Part shown: positions 10,638 to 22,756 of the stretch, one piece after another | Numbering within the stretch: position 1 is the stretch's first letter | How the letters are laid out: each line of letters starts with the position of its first letter | DNA from: Lunularia cruciata | Taxonomy: Eukaryota > Streptophyta > Marchantiopsida > Lunulariales > Lunulariaceae | Reading direction: 5' to 3' | Length of the DNA stretch: 64,000 nt | Assembly (NCBI GenBank): GCA_948567375.1 | Contig: OX419758.1 | Location: 35,903,001 to 35,967,000, forward strand | Program-made: the position numbers and the translations under genes | Notes under the pieces: model-generated | Seen by the model: the letters and a program-made list of their open reading frames with translations, nothing else | What the model was told of the DNA's origin: nothing | Databases searched by the model: none

Positions 10638-12205
10638 TATTACAACCCATCTAATATCACTTTTGCAATAATCACGTAAGTAAAGTTTGTTGTTGTAGAG
10701 ATATGATTCAAAATTGGTCAAATATGAAGCAACGTAACAATTTTAGTTCTTTTTTAATCTCTCAAGTAGCAACTACACCCAAAAGAGAGTAACAAGCACT
10801 GACCTGTAGTCTAGTCACAATGATTTGTCACACATAATCACAACTCCATCAAATCTTTCCAAACAATCTTGATTGTGATGATTCATTCTCTCCCAAAAAT
10901 GGCACTTCATTGCAAAACAACTTTGCCTCAAAATTGTGTTCCACCCTTCCACTAAAGGCACAACATCCTCGATCAAAATTGCTTCACATCGACACTACGC
11001 TGCACTTACAAATGCAGAATACAACTAACACTACAATTCCTATTAAATCAATCAAGGCATTGCTCCGATTGCACTTCACTTAAGATCAAGATCAAGATCA
11101 CACAAAATGAAGATCAAGATTGTGGAATCCAACATCCAACAAGCACACTAACTTGCACTTTGAAATTCTCCACACACTCACAAACACAATCACAATGTTG
11201 ATACTCAAAATCAAGCTCAGGTGACGAGCAATACTTCACAGGACTTCACCTTATCTATTCTCAAAATTTATGAGCACTAAACAATATATGACTGCAAATG
11301 CCACCTTAAAATAGGCAAAGCACTTCAGTAGTTATCTAACAACTATATTGTTCTACAACAACTTTCCTAACCTGTAGATCCAAAGTGACAATGCACCTCT
11401 TCTACCTCTTCAAATCTCAAAATTGTTTCTACTCCAATCCAATGTCTACTTCCTTGGCTTCCAACCCCAAAGTAACCTCACATACTACTTTGTCCTTGGG
11501 TTTCACAACTACTAATTCCTCCACCAATTCTACTACTTCTTCTTCTTGATCTAAAACTCCCATCATAGGTAACCTTTCTAATTCTCTATCTCCGAATCCA
11601 CTCTTCTCTAATATCTCTAATGATAACTCCAAAGATATTTGTACTCCTATGTCATCTACTTTGTGCTTTGCTCTTACATCCTTTTGAAGTTTATCTATCT
11701 CCAACTTATTAAATCTAATCTGATCATGATATTGTCTTCTACTTCCTAATTAGCAAGGCGTTCAAGTGTTTATCCTTTGCATTTCTCCTCCTTGTCTCCT
11801 ACACCCACAACTTCAACTTGTGCAATCCCATTTCTTAAATTCTCACATTGGCTTCTATACTCAACATTGCATTCATCTTTGTGACAATCTCCTTCAATGA
11901 CTTGAGTTCCATCCTTCTCACACTTTCTTGATCTGCCAGCCAATCTTCTCTGTACATTGCTAGTTCTGCCTAAAATTTAGCTTTCATAGTCTCCTTCTCC
12001 TTCTCCTTCTGAACAATCTTCTCTTCCAGATTACAAAGTATCTCCCTTTATTGTTCTTCTTCTCTATATCTCACTGTCAACTCTCTTTGCCAGAGCTATT
12101 TCTTCTCTTTTACCTTCTCCATCACTCTATCAAGCTCTTCCTCCTTCTCTGCTATTCATTCCATAGTATAAATGATTTCTAATTGTGAGTCTGTATATAT
12201 TTTGT
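10638..12205 (-). repeat. E2 3' LTR remnant (L4)
   Basis: From a decayed LTR 3' end (plus strand TATTACAACCCATCTAATATC) through the U5-like tail to the C-terminal and coiled-coil parts of the LTR gene. A frame at 11429-11704 still encodes the EAKEVDIGLE end. About 500 bp of coiled-coil coding DNA with stops follows, up to the join with gag at about 12205. The junction marks a deletion of several kb. Confidence 0.75.
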
Positions 12206-14126
12206 AAGCAGCTTTGGGTTTGGTGGATGAGGGCACTAGTTGCCCATATGGCCCAATCCTTTTCAATTTCCACACAAGGGAACATACCTAATTTTACATC
12301 TTGGCTCTAGACAGTTTGGAGACCAATGTCCCATCAAACCACAATTGTAACATGCTCCAAGTGCAACATTCTAAGGTCAGTTTTGGTTGCTCATTGGTGG
12401 TCTTTGTGGGGGAGCATTGGGATAATACTCCCTTGGTCCAAACCTTGGACCTTGGTATGATGTGCTTGCTTGAGGTGGTACCTCTTGAGTTTGGTACATT
12501 GCCTCCTTTTCCTCTTCCTAGTTCCACCTCAGAACCCAATCAATCTGCTGCACCGGAAATGCATTATGAGTATTGCATTCCATGTTTGCATGGCCTGACT
12601 TGCCATACGTGGTGCACCGTACGTTGGATCTGCCAAATGATGGAGGCTTCCTTTGGTCCTTTGCCCTAATCATCTAGATCTTAAAATCCAAAAACTCTTT
12701 TCTAAGAGCATCCAGCTTGGTCTCGGCCTTATGTACACTCTTAGCTGGGGGAGTCAATGGTTTATTGCCTCTACATCTTTGTATCCTTCTTGGCTTTGAT
12801 TCTTCTTTGGATTCCAAAGAAGAACTTGAAGATGTGGAGGATTCTTCCAAAGAAAGGGATGATTAGCAAGAAGCTCTTCTTTTGGGCTTCTTACCTTTCT
12901 TCTCCCTATTGCTTTGACTACTGGCAGAGAGAGAGTGAGCCACCTCATAGTGGGCAACATGTTTGAGTACCTTATTCAAGGAAGTAACATTCTTCTCCCT
13001 GGCAAAGATCCAAATCTTTGGTGAAAGTCCTCCTAGGCACCATGTGATGGCTTGGGCATTGGAGTAACCCACCATACCTAATTGATTCAGGACTTGGTTA
13101 AAGAGCGCCATGAACCACTCAAAGTAGTCTCTCAACTTCTCCTTCTTGCCTCGGTCTAAATCATTGAGTGCCACAAAGACACTCGTGTCGTAATCAACCT
13201 CCCAGAAGCGCTCTAGGAAATTGTTTCTCAAGTCCACACAGTCCACTGGTACAAACCTCTTCTAGGTTACATGAGTGTACCAACCTCAAATCTTCTTTCA
13301 GAGCAGACTTGGGGAAATTTCCAAACAATCCGTAGAGTCGTGTTCCTTGTTGGCAAAGAAGATGACTTCGAATTCTTTCATGAATTCATCAAGATCTTTG
13401 TTTTGTTTTGTTGTCTTGTACTTTTGATTGGCATGTTGGGTGACAGGTAACAAAGTCATCGTTTGACTTAGGGGGATTGGTTGTGGTAAGTTTGAACTTG
13501 ATGGAACCAAGGGAATTTTTGGTATTGATGCCGTGTTGACAACCCAAGGTTCCAATTAGTCAAGTTCAAAGTGAGGTCTTCTTTGATAATTACTTCTTCT
13601 CTATTTTTTTTGACTTCAACCCGAGTAGAAGTAAGAGGTTCAACACCTTCAAATTGTTCTTCAAAATTCCTTTGAGACAATCAAGTTATTGTGCGTAGAA
13701 GATGTTGACACTCTTCTTCCGTTAGGATTTGTGATGTCTTTTCCCAACAAAGTTCTTTAGAAATTTGACTTCCTTAACAGCTTTAGGGGAAGTTGGTGAA
13801 CTGGGTCATAATGAGTATGTCTGCCTGCTGGAGTCTTTCTTCTTCTTGGAAGCTGGAGACAAAAAGTAGCCTTGCCACCTGCCTTTCCATTTCTTTGGTT
13901 TGAGTTCTTGAAAGGCTTCTTGAACTTTGTGAAGAAGTTGAAAGTCCAACACCTCCTATTTGGTTTTGTCAAAAGTGGATTGGATCTTTAGGCGTTCTTC
14001 TTCATCATGATGCAACATTTTTCTTTGAACTCTCTCTTCCTATTGTTTTCTCAATGCAGACATTCATATTGCTTGGACACCTAGTTTTAAAATTGGCTTC
14101 GTATTCTTCCACTTTTGAGATTTGTA
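12206..14126 (-). pseudogene. gag, element E2
   Basis: Nearly full-length gag on the minus strand, broken by many stops. In sense order: N-terminal Glu/Lys-rich helix (13760-14040), proline/serine linker with NLTNWN, capsid core (12860-13480) with the LNDLDRGKKEKLRDYFEWF and LGGLSPKI marks, Lys/Ser-rich spacer (12754-12960), then Cys-His knuckles towards 12290. The knuckle region shows remains of Cys-x2-Cys-x4-His-x4-Cys units. Protease and all pol are deleted. The primer-binding site and L5 directly upstream fix it as the gag of E2. Confidence 0.8.
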
Positions 14127-14144
14127 TTCCTTGCAATGGCACCA
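14127..14144 (-). other. Primer-binding site, E2
   Basis: A decayed tRNA-Asp-type site: TGGTGCCATTGCAAGGAA on the minus strand, seven bases from the LTR end at 14152. Its substitutions are mostly C-to-T or G-to-A, as expected for an old methylated copy. Confidence 0.7.
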
Positions 14145-15744
14145 AAAATCATATGACAACCAGGAAAAAATATCACTTTTGCGGTAATCAGGTAAGTAAA
14201 GTTTGTTCCCATAGAGACACAATTCAAAATTGGTCAAATACAAAGCAAAGTAACAATTTCAGCTCTTCTTGAGTTCCTCTTAAATCTCTTGGGTAGCAAC
14301 TACACCCATAAAAGACTAACAAGCACTGACTTGCAGTCTCATCACAACAATTTGTCACACATAATCACAACTCCATCAAATCTTTCCAAACAATCTTGAT
14401 TGTGATGATTCAATCTCTCCCAAAAATGACACTTCTTTGCAAAACAACTTTGCCTTAGAATTGTGTTCCGCCCCTCCACTGAAGGCACAACTTCCTTGAT
14501 CAAAATTGCTTCACATCAACACTCCACTGCACTCACAAATGTAGAATACAACCAACACTACAATTCCTCTCAAATTTGTGAAGACATTGCTCTGATTGCA
14601 CTTCACTCAAGATCAAACACACAGATCAAACACATAGACTGTGGAATCCAACATCTAGCAAGCACTGTGGTACCCACATTTTTTGTTTTTGATTTTTTTG
14701 TTAGCATTTAAAGCAGAAGTAAATGGTTAGAACCTAAAGAGTGCTAACCTCGGAAGAAATAAGAAGAAGCAAGGAGGTGAAGTAAAAACCAAAGTGAACC
14801 TTGGGTTTGTAACACCCATTTGTGCATGTGTGTGGTATTGTGATATTTAGCTTGGTATTACAAGTACTTAAGAGATATTATTTATATAGAGATGAAGGAT
14901 GGTTCTATATTAGTCATGGTTAGCTAATGTTGGTCATAGCTAAGATAGAGGGGACTTTACTTTAGAGGAAGTAGAAAAGATGAGCACCACTATTTTGGAT
15001 TTTAGTGTGTTGACTTGGTATTATTCCTAGGTGTTTGGCTTCAAGGAAAGAGTTGAGAACTCTTGGGCACGCAAGCCTTTTTGTTTTGGATTCTTCTATA
15101 GTCCAAGGGTAGCCCATGTGAAGGAATCACTGACTTAGTGGTTGGGTCAAGATAAGACCACATGCTTAGGGGAATATGCCCATGTGAATGGATATTCCTT
15201 TCTACTTTTTGACTTTACTTGAATTAAGTCTAGTAACTTGAGTTACTATGGTAAGTAGTAACTTTGGTACGTAACAATTTCACAAGTATATAAACAAGGG
15301 GTGAGGAGGTACTCATCATCCTTTCATTTGCAACTATCTCTCTCTCATTGAGTTCTCTAGTGAGCAGTGACTTGAGTCTTGGAGTGTTAGCCTTGGAGGA
15401 GTATGATGGAGTTGGGGTTCCTTGCCTTCTTAGTCCATGGTGCGCTACCATAATAGCCATCAGAGGTTCATCTTGAGTGAGAGACAAGCCGGCTCACAGG
15501 TCAAGATGTGTGAAGTAAGAGCCTGAAGACACAAAGACAAAGAAGGAGATGGAGAGACTTCATATCGGGCGGCGTGAGCGGATCCGAAGAACCTGTAACA
15601 AATGTCTTTGGAGTCAGTGCAATCAAGAAAGTACGCGCGAAGAAAGTAATGACCTAGGGATCAAGAACTTCTTGATAGTGACATGCAACAACTTCACCAA
15701 ATCAGAAATTTGAGAGGAGCAACTAAAGACTGTTGGCGTAGGAC

Positions 15745-15751
15745 TATAAAA
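15745..15751 (+). promoter_or_regulatory. TATA box of the L6 LTR gene
   Basis: TATAAAA lies 34 bp before the ATG at 15779. The same 34 bp spacing occurs in L9, the other type II copy, against 27 bp in type I copies. Confidence 0.6.
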
Positions 15752-15778
15752 TTACAAGTTGTGCAAGGAGGAGGAGCA

Positions 15779-17850
15779 ATGTCCAGTTGCTACCCGGTGC
15801 CTATTCAGAGTCGACCTAAAGTGATGCAAATTGCAAATCCGTAGGAAGAGGAGTGGGTTAGGATTTCGGGGATAATCTTCCGCAAGAGGAAAGTGAGGAA
15901 GCACACAATGACTCCGAAAGTGAGCAAGTAGAGTGCGGTGAGATGGCTTGCAATTCATAGATTACAAGTAATAGCACAAATCGGAGTCTTGACGAGACTT
16001 TGTATCACATTCTTGGCCTGGAACTAGAACTTCAGTTTTCCAAGTTTCATGGTAGAAATTGCAGCAAGCAATTATAAAGATGGCCCAAAACATGAGGGGA
16101 AGAGAGGGAATCCTGCTCAATGGATGGAGGCGGATTGGACAGTAGTGTTGGGAAGAGAAGCAGAAGAGGTAGGAGGTACCACCTTCTATCAGAAGTGTGA
16201 TGCTTCAAAAGAGACTGTCAAAGTAAGGAATTCATTCAATCGACCCCGCACTAAGAATGGGTATAAGGAGGATAGTTATAGAGACCCTGAGCGGAGAGGA
16301 ATAGTAAGCATGATGATGGCCATGTTCAAACTAGAGCAAACCACCTATGTTACTATGCAACAGGCAGTGTTCTTTCACCAAATGTTTGCAGGAAGGGTAG
16401 TAGATTGGGCAAAATGTCAACATCAGAGAGTGGGGCAGATGATTTCAAGATGGAGAATGGATATGCCACCACATTACTTTGTGCCATTTGTAGCGCACTT
16501 TTATTTTGGGTTGAACTTGCTGACTTTGGAAGAACAAAGTCAAATGCATTTGCACTTTCATCCTGATTTATGCAAGGAGGCTGATGAAGATGAGCAATAT
16601 TATATGGAGAGAGTGTGAGAGAGGGATGCGTACTACAAGGAGAGTGAGGAAGGAGAAGATTGTAACAATTGACCTTCCAAGGGCACAAAAGAGAGCCAAG
16701 CTTGAGAGTCGTGTTGCAACAGTACAACCCTAGAAAGTTCCAAAGCTTAACCCAATAGCAGTGGTAGTGAAGATGAAGGAAATCATGCAGGCGGAAGAAG
16801 AAGAAGAATCGGAAGGAGAAACCAGATCAAAAGAAGGAATATCAAGAGAAGAAGAGGAGTTCACGTGATGAAGAATCAAGCAATGACAATGAAGGCAAAG
16901 CGGAGGTTTCAGCAAATGCGATAGCCAATGAAGGAGGCCGGAAAGCCGAGTCCCAAAGTTTCCATGCTAAAACAAGGTAGTGAGAAGAAGAAGGGAGAGG
17001 AAGTCGTGAAACAACACCAAACTGCCAAGGGTAAGAATGCTCTGAATGTATTTGTAGTGGGGCCTAGTAAAATTACTCAGGAAGAGGGAGAAAGTTCCAA
17101 AGAAGAAACTTTGAAGGTGCAAAGATCTTGACTTTGGAGCAAGGTACAAGACATAAAAGAGTCGGAACCCAAAGTCCAAGCCAAGGACGTAAGGTGCGAA
17201 GGAGTGGACTATTTTTCCAGAGTTGTATGTCTGTTGTTGACGATGTTGTAGCAGAAGAAGATGGAGATGATAAGTGTCAAACTTGAAGTGCCGGATGAAT
17301 TAGCAGTAGTAAAGACGTGGAGTGCCAAAACCTCATTACTATGAGTAAGCTGACAAGGGTGGAGATGGAGGTTGAAGAACTTTGGGTTGAGGGAGTTCTT
17401 CAGAGTAAGCACTTTGAGGTGATGAGGGAAGAATTAGTAAAGAATCACAAGGAAGCGAAGGATATGGAGTTAAATAATCTCTTAATTTGTCTGCAAGATC
17501 ATGTAGATACAAAGATGTTAGAGGTGGGAGACAATGTGTGTCTCATACTAGATCTTATTAGGACAGAGTTAGCTAAACTTTGTAGTGAGGTAGAAGAAGT
17601 ACAAAGACCCGAAGTTGTAGAAGTAGGAGTGCAAGTGTCTTTGGAGTTGTTCTCTGAACCTTTAGAGAAGAGTGGATCAGGAGATAAGGGAGTAGATGGA
17701 TTACCCATGACCTCAATTGTAGATTGAAGTGAAGAAATTGTAAAAATAGAAGAGTTAGGAGTAAAATTGGATAGACCCAAGGATGTGGAAATTATAGAGA
17801 GATTATCGGGTTTAAAAGCCGATGACGAGGTTGACATTGGATCGCATTAG
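15779..17850 (+). pseudogene. LTR-encoded coiled-coil protein, L6 copy (type II)
   Basis: Unrecognised protein, second sequence type. The start reads ATGTCCAGTTGCTACCC. The N-terminal domain is open over 16049-16618 (189 codons). It keeps the family marks KRGNPAQWMEADW, AVFFHQMFAG, VPFVAHFYFGLNLL and HFHPDL while differing from type I at many other positions (for example FYQKCD in place of FLGKGE). A basic/acidic linker (16640-16930) and a coiled-coil part follow. About 480 bp of coiled coil present in L9 is missing near 17457. The end is DEVDIGSH-TAG. Several stops break it. Confidence 0.75.
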
Positions 17851-17966
17851 AAACAAAATTGAGATTTGAAGAGGCAAATATGAAGAGGTGCATTGTCATT
17901 TTGGATCTGCAAGTTTGTAGAGTTGTTAGGAAACAGTATAGTTGTTAGAACTGTCATTTGCTTCAC

Positions 17967-17974
17967 TATTTAAG
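17967..17974 (+). promoter_or_regulatory. Second TATA-like box of L6
   Basis: TATTTAAG lies 117 bp after the stop of the LTR gene, as in the other copies. Confidence 0.5.
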
Positions 17975-18929
17975 AGTGGCATTTGTAGTCATATGTTGTT
18001 CATTATTTCAGAGAATAGATAAAGCAAAGTGTTGTGAAGCAATGCTCATCGCTTGAGCTTGATTTCGAGTATCAACATTGAGCTTGTGTTTATGAGTGTG
18101 TGGAGAAATTCAAAGTGCAAGTTAGTGTGCTTGTTGGATGTTGGATTCCGTAGCCGTGATCTTTACTCTATGTCTTTGATCTTGAGTGAAGTGCAATTGA
18201 AGCAATGCCTTGACCAATCTAGCAGGAATTGTAGTGTTAGTAGTTTTCTGTGTTTGTAAGTGCAGCATGAAGTTGATGTGAAGCAATTTTGATCAAGGAA
18301 GTTGTGCCTTCAGTGGAGGGGTGGAACACAATTCTGAGGCAAAGTTGTTTTGCAGTGAAGTGCCATTTTTGGGAGAGCCTGAATCATCACAATCAAGATT
18401 GTTTGGAAAGATTTAATGGAGTTGTGATTAAGGAATGTGAATTCGTGACAAGACTGCAAGTTAGTGCTTGTTACTCTCTTCTAGGTGTGGTTCCTATGTG
18501 AGAGATTCAAGAAGAATTCAAGAAGAACTACACTGTTATAGTTTGCTTTGTATTTGACCAATTCTGACTTGTATCTCTACGAGAACAAACTTTACTTACC
18601 TGATTACTATAAAAGTTGTATTTGCCAGGTTGTCACAAGCATACTAACTTGCACTTTGAAATTCTCCACACACTCACAAACACAATCATAATGTTGATAC
18701 TTGGAATCAAGCTCAAGCAACAAGCACTACTTCACAACACTTTGCTTTATCTATTCTTAGAAATTATGAGCACTAAACAACATATGACTATGAATGCCAC
18801 TTCTAAATAAGCAAAGCACTTCAGCAGTAATCTAACAACTATACCATTCTACAACAACTTTCCTAACCTACAGATCCAAAATGACAATGCACCTCTTCAT
18901 ATCTACCTCTTCAAATCCCAAAATTGTTT

Positions 18930-20785
18930 CTACTCCGATCCAATGTCTACTTCTTCCTTGGCTTCCAAACCCAAAGTAACCTCATATACTACTTTGACCT
19001 TGGGTTTCACAACTACTAATTCCTCCACCAATTCTACTACTTCTTCTTCCTGATCTACAATTCCCATCATAGGTAACCTTTCTAATTCTCTATCTTCCAA
19101 CCCACTCTTCTCTAATATCTCCAATAATAACTCCAAAGATTTTTGTACTCCTATGTCATCTACTTTGGGCTTCACTCTTACATCCTTCCAAAGTTTATCT
19201 ATCTCCATCTTTACTAAATCTAATTTGATTGTGATATTGTCTTCTACTTCCAATATCATCTTATTTATACAAGTTTTGAGACTAATCAACAAGGCACTCA
19301 AGTCTTTATCCTTTGTATTTCTCCTCCTCGTCTCCTTCACCAACAACTTCAACTTGTACGATCGTATTTCTTCAATTCTCACACTGGCTTATGTAGTCAA
19401 CATTACATTCATCTTTGTGATAATCTCCTTTAATGGCTTGAGTCTCATCCTTCTCTCACATTATCAATCTGCCAACCAATCTTCTCTATAGATTGTCAGT
19501 TCTGCCTTGAATTTGGCTTTCATAGTCTCCTTCTCCTTCTGAGCAATCCCTTCCAGATTACAAAGTATCTCCCTTTATTGTTCTTTTTCTCTATATCTCA
19601 CTGTCAATTCTCTTTGCCAGAGCTGCTTCTTCTCTTCTACATTCTCCATCACTCTATCAAGCTCTTGCTCCTTCTCTACTATTCGTGCCATAGCATGGAT
19701 GATTTCTAATCATGAATCAACAAACTGCTATTTCAAGATTTCATACTCCGCTATCTATCTTTCACTCTCTATGACAATCTGCTCTATTGCTCTCTCTCTC
19801 TATTCCCCACTTCCTTCTTTAAGTTTTCAATCACTTGGTTCTGTACTATTGCATCTACTCGTAGTACTTCCCTCTCCTTGGATTATACTGTCCTTCAACT
19901 CCAAATTCTCTTCTTCTAATCTCGCTAACACCTGCAACACAATCTTCACCCTTGGACACTTTGACTGCATCTCTTTCTTCTACTCCTCTAACTTCACTAA
20001 CAATAGGCATACAACATCCCGCAAATACTCTACTCCTTCACTATGTTTTACCTCAACTTGTGGGCTTTTCTCCTTCTTTGCTTCTTCTTTGCTTGATACC
20101 CTTCTTCTTAGCCACAATCGCCATATTGGGATGGATTCTTTGCTCCCCAAACTTCCACTCTCCACTTCTCTTCTTCTACTCGGTCCCACCTCATACATCA
20201 CCTTCCTTCTAGAACAAACACCCCTCTGAATGGTCACTCTCTTGTCCTCTTTCTCTAAAACTTTGTCTTCTTGTCTTGGGTTACATTCTTCAGCTATCTC
20301 CATCTTTCCTTCTTCCTCCTCAAGTTCTAGCTTCATCTCCATGCCATCTTCACTCTCACTGCTCGCTTCACCATTCTGCAATGTGAGCTTTGGTTCTTCC
20401 TCCTTCTCCGAGTCTTCTAACTTGTACTTGGCTTTGCCGTTTGATTCTTCACTTGATGATACAATTACCACCAAGTCCTTCCTTGGGTTCATCTTTCTGG
20501 TCTTTTGAGGTCTCATTGCCGCTACTTCTTCTTCTTCTTCTCCTAGTCAACTCCTCTTCTTTGAATTTGGAGTATTCACCTTAAACTACACGCTCTACCC
20601 CATCTGATTGTAGTACTCGTCATTGTTGCTAATCTACAAAATGTATTCCTGCTCCTCCACATCAGCATCTCTTCTCAAATTGAGATAAACATCTTGTGTC
20701 TCTCCGCTGCATTCAGCAAATTCAATCCCAAATAATAGTGGGCTGCAAACGGCACAATGTAGTGTCAAAGCAACTTGTCCCGCAG
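18930..20785 (-). pseudogene. LTR-encoded coiled-coil protein, L5 copy (type I)
   Basis: Minus-strand coding remains within L5. In sense order: the end of the N-terminal domain (20785-20600), the acidic linker (20516-19980, 178 open codons with runs such as SEKEEEPKLTLQ), coiled coil (about 19950-19480, several stops) and the C-terminal 150 codons (19382-18930) ending EAKEEVDIGSE. The first half of the N-terminal domain is missing because of the L7 insertion and a deletion beyond it. The linker and C-terminus stay open although neighbouring segments are broken. Confidence 0.75.
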
Positions 20786-21619
20786 TGTGGTACCCACATT
20801 TTTCATTTTGGACGAGTTTTGAAGAAGAAGTGCATTGCTGAAACCAAATTCAAACCAAATGGAGAAGAAATGAGTGGAAACTTGTGTTTTGATCAAACCC
20901 AAGGAGGTCAGTTTCATGTAAGAGGAAGAAGGGCTTGGACTGGATCAGACCCAAAGAAGTTTACTTCGTGTCAGAGGAGGAAAAAAAAAACTTGGAGCAA
21001 ACGGCGAAGGAGGGCTAACCCAAAGGAGGAATGAAGGTTACAAGTCAAGAATACTGCGGGGGCCATATCTCAATGATGACAAGTCTATATCATGCGTGCT
21101 ATATCTCGTTGAAAGCATCTCGTTCAAGGCTTTCTATTGCCACAAAAATTGTAAAGTTCAAATGTTTGTACAATAAGTTACAAGCATTTTAAGTTTTGGG
21201 AGTAGATGTTAAGAATAGTTTGGTGTCTTTGGGTCAATGTGACTTCGGGTTTACATGACTTTGGGTCTAAAGACTTTGCCTCAAGACAAATATGATTCAA
21301 CCCAAGGAAGTCGGACCTCAGAGTGCAGTGAAGGTGACTTTGGGAGTTTTGCCAAAGGGATTACATGAAGTTAGAGTAGGAAAAGAAGATAGTTAGGATA
21401 CCCATGACTTCAATTTCAGTTCTAATTGAAGATGGAATATGAATTGAAGGAGAAGTAGCAGTAGTGAATAAACCCAAAGTGCAAGATCAGACTGTAAGTG
21501 TCTTCGTGTCAGTTACATGAGTGATTAGGAGAAAGTGGGTTGCAAATTGAAGGCAAAGATAGTGTTCCCATGCTTTCAATAACAATCTTGATGAGGACAC
21601 AATAGAATTAGTAAAGGAA

Positions 21620-21883
21620 TTGATAGTAGCTAGACCAAAAGTTGCAGAAGTAAGAGTGCAAGTGTCTTCGGATTTGACATTTGATATTTTAGAGGAGAGT
21701 GGGTTGGGAGATAGAGATTTAGAAGGCTTAACTATGATAGGAATTGCAGATCAGGGAGGAGAAGTATTAGAATTAGTGGAGGAATTAGGAGTTGTGAAAC
21801 CCGAGGACAGAGTAGTACGAAGTGAAGTTACTTCGGGATCGGGTTTGAGAGCCGAGCAAGAAGTAGACATTGGATTGGATTAG
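21620..21883 (+). pseudogene. LTR gene C-terminal remnant in L7
   Basis: Eighty-seven open codons match the last part of the LTR-encoded protein. They include VQVSSDLTFDILEESG, VVKPEDRVV and the end RAEQEVDIGLD-stop. There is no upstream domain in this LTR subtype, so it is unlikely to be made as a protein. The first codon of this open stretch is not an ATG. Confidence 0.65.
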
Positions 21884-21999
21884 TAATATATTTGAGATAT
21901 GAAGAGGCAGATATGAAGAGGTGCATTGTCATTTTGGATCTGCAAGTTTGTAGAGTTGTTAGGAAACGGTATCTCTATTAGAATTATCATTTTCTTCAC

Positions 22000-22007
22000 T
22001 ATTTAAG
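22000..22007 (+). promoter_or_regulatory. TATA-like box of L7
   Basis: TATTTAAG lies 117 bp after the gene-remnant stop. It is retained although the rest of the gene is gone, which supports a role in element transcription rather than in the LTR gene. Confidence 0.5.
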
Positions 22008-22756
22008 AGTGGCATTTGCAAGAAATTGTTGTTTAGTGCATATTATTTCTGAGAATAGATAAAGCAAAGTGTTGTGAAGCAGTGCTCGTTGCTTGAGCTT
22101 GCTTGAGCTTGATTTTGAGTACCAACGTCATGTTTGTAATTGTGAGTGTGTGGAGAAATTTGAAGTGCAAGTCAATGTGCTTGTTGGATGTCAGATTCTG
22201 TAGCCTTGATCTTCATTCTATGTGTTTAATCTTGAGTGAAGTGCAATCAAAGCAATGCCTTGACAGATCTGAGAGGAATTGTAGTGTTGGTAGTATTCTG
22301 CATTTGTGAGTGCAGTGTAGTGTTGATGTGAAGCAGTTTTGATCAAGGAAGTTGTGCCTTCAGTGGAGGGGTGGAACACGATTCTGAGGCAAAGTCATTT
22401 TGCAGTGAAGTGCCATTTTTGGGAGAGCTTGAATCATCACAATCAAGATTGCTTGGAAAGAATTGAAGTTGTTGTGATTAAGAAGTGTTAATTTGTGACA
22501 AGACTATGAATCAATGCTTGTTACTCTCTTCTGGATGTGGTTTCTACCTGAGAGATTAAAGACGCAACCAAGAAAAATTGAAATTGTTACTTTGCTTTGC
22601 ATTTGACCAATTCTGACTCGTATCTCTACGGGAACAAACTTTACTTACCCAATTACCGTAAAAGTGATATTTGCCTGGTTGTCACACGCAAGTTCCACAC
22701 CATTTGTCTTGTGCGCTGATGAAAGCACTACAAAAAAATAAAATGTGGGTACCACA

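Larger units (their letters stand above)
14666..18637 (+). mobile_element. L6: solo LTR, type II, plus strand
   Basis: A 3,972 bp family A LTR from TGTGGTACCCACATTTTTTG to TTGCCAGGTTGTCACA, inserted in L5. The flanks are AGCAC (14661-14665) and AGCAT (18638-18642), a 5-bp target duplication with one change. L5 reads on correctly across it. It carries a type II LTR gene and both TATA-like boxes. It is longer than L1 because of extra AT-rich DNA (about 14800-15500) upstream of the gene. Confidence 0.85.
20786..22686 (+). mobile_element. L7: solo LTR, short type, plus strand
   Basis: A 1,901 bp LTR from TGTGGTACCCACATTTTTCA to TTGCCTGGTTGTCACA, inserted in L5. Flanks CGCAG (20781-20785) and CGCAA (22687-22691) form a 5-bp duplication with one change. 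The first 200 bp and the last 1.1 kb are family A. The middle (about 21000-21600) is a segment found only here and, inverted, in L3. The N-terminal domain, linker and coiled coil of the LTR gene are absent. It is a non-coding or minimal LTR subtype that nevertheless moved on its own. Confidence 0.85.
10638..22756 (-). mobile_element. E2: internally deleted family A element
   Basis: Minus-strand element. Sense order is 5' LTR L5 (22756 to 14152, carrying nested solo LTRs L6 and L7), primer-binding site, gag (14126 to 12206), deletion of all pol plus the 5' half of the 3' LTR, then the 3' LTR remnant (12205 to 10638). Outer flanks ACCTC and ACCTG suggest one target duplication with a single mismatch. 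The total is about 12.1 kb, of which about 5.9 kb is nested LTR. It cannot make its own reverse transcriptase. Confidence 0.75.
14152..22756 (-). mobile_element. L5: E2 5' LTR, interrupted by L6 and L7
   Basis: The LTR proper is 14152-14665, 18638-20785 and 22687-22756. Removing L6 and L7 restores continuous LTR sequence at both breaks. The 5' end is TGTGGTACCCACATTTTATT (plus strand ends at 22756). A deletion joins the middle of the N-terminal domain directly to the last 30 bp of the LTR, so this copy lacks the first promoter and the start of the LTR gene. Confidence 0.8.
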
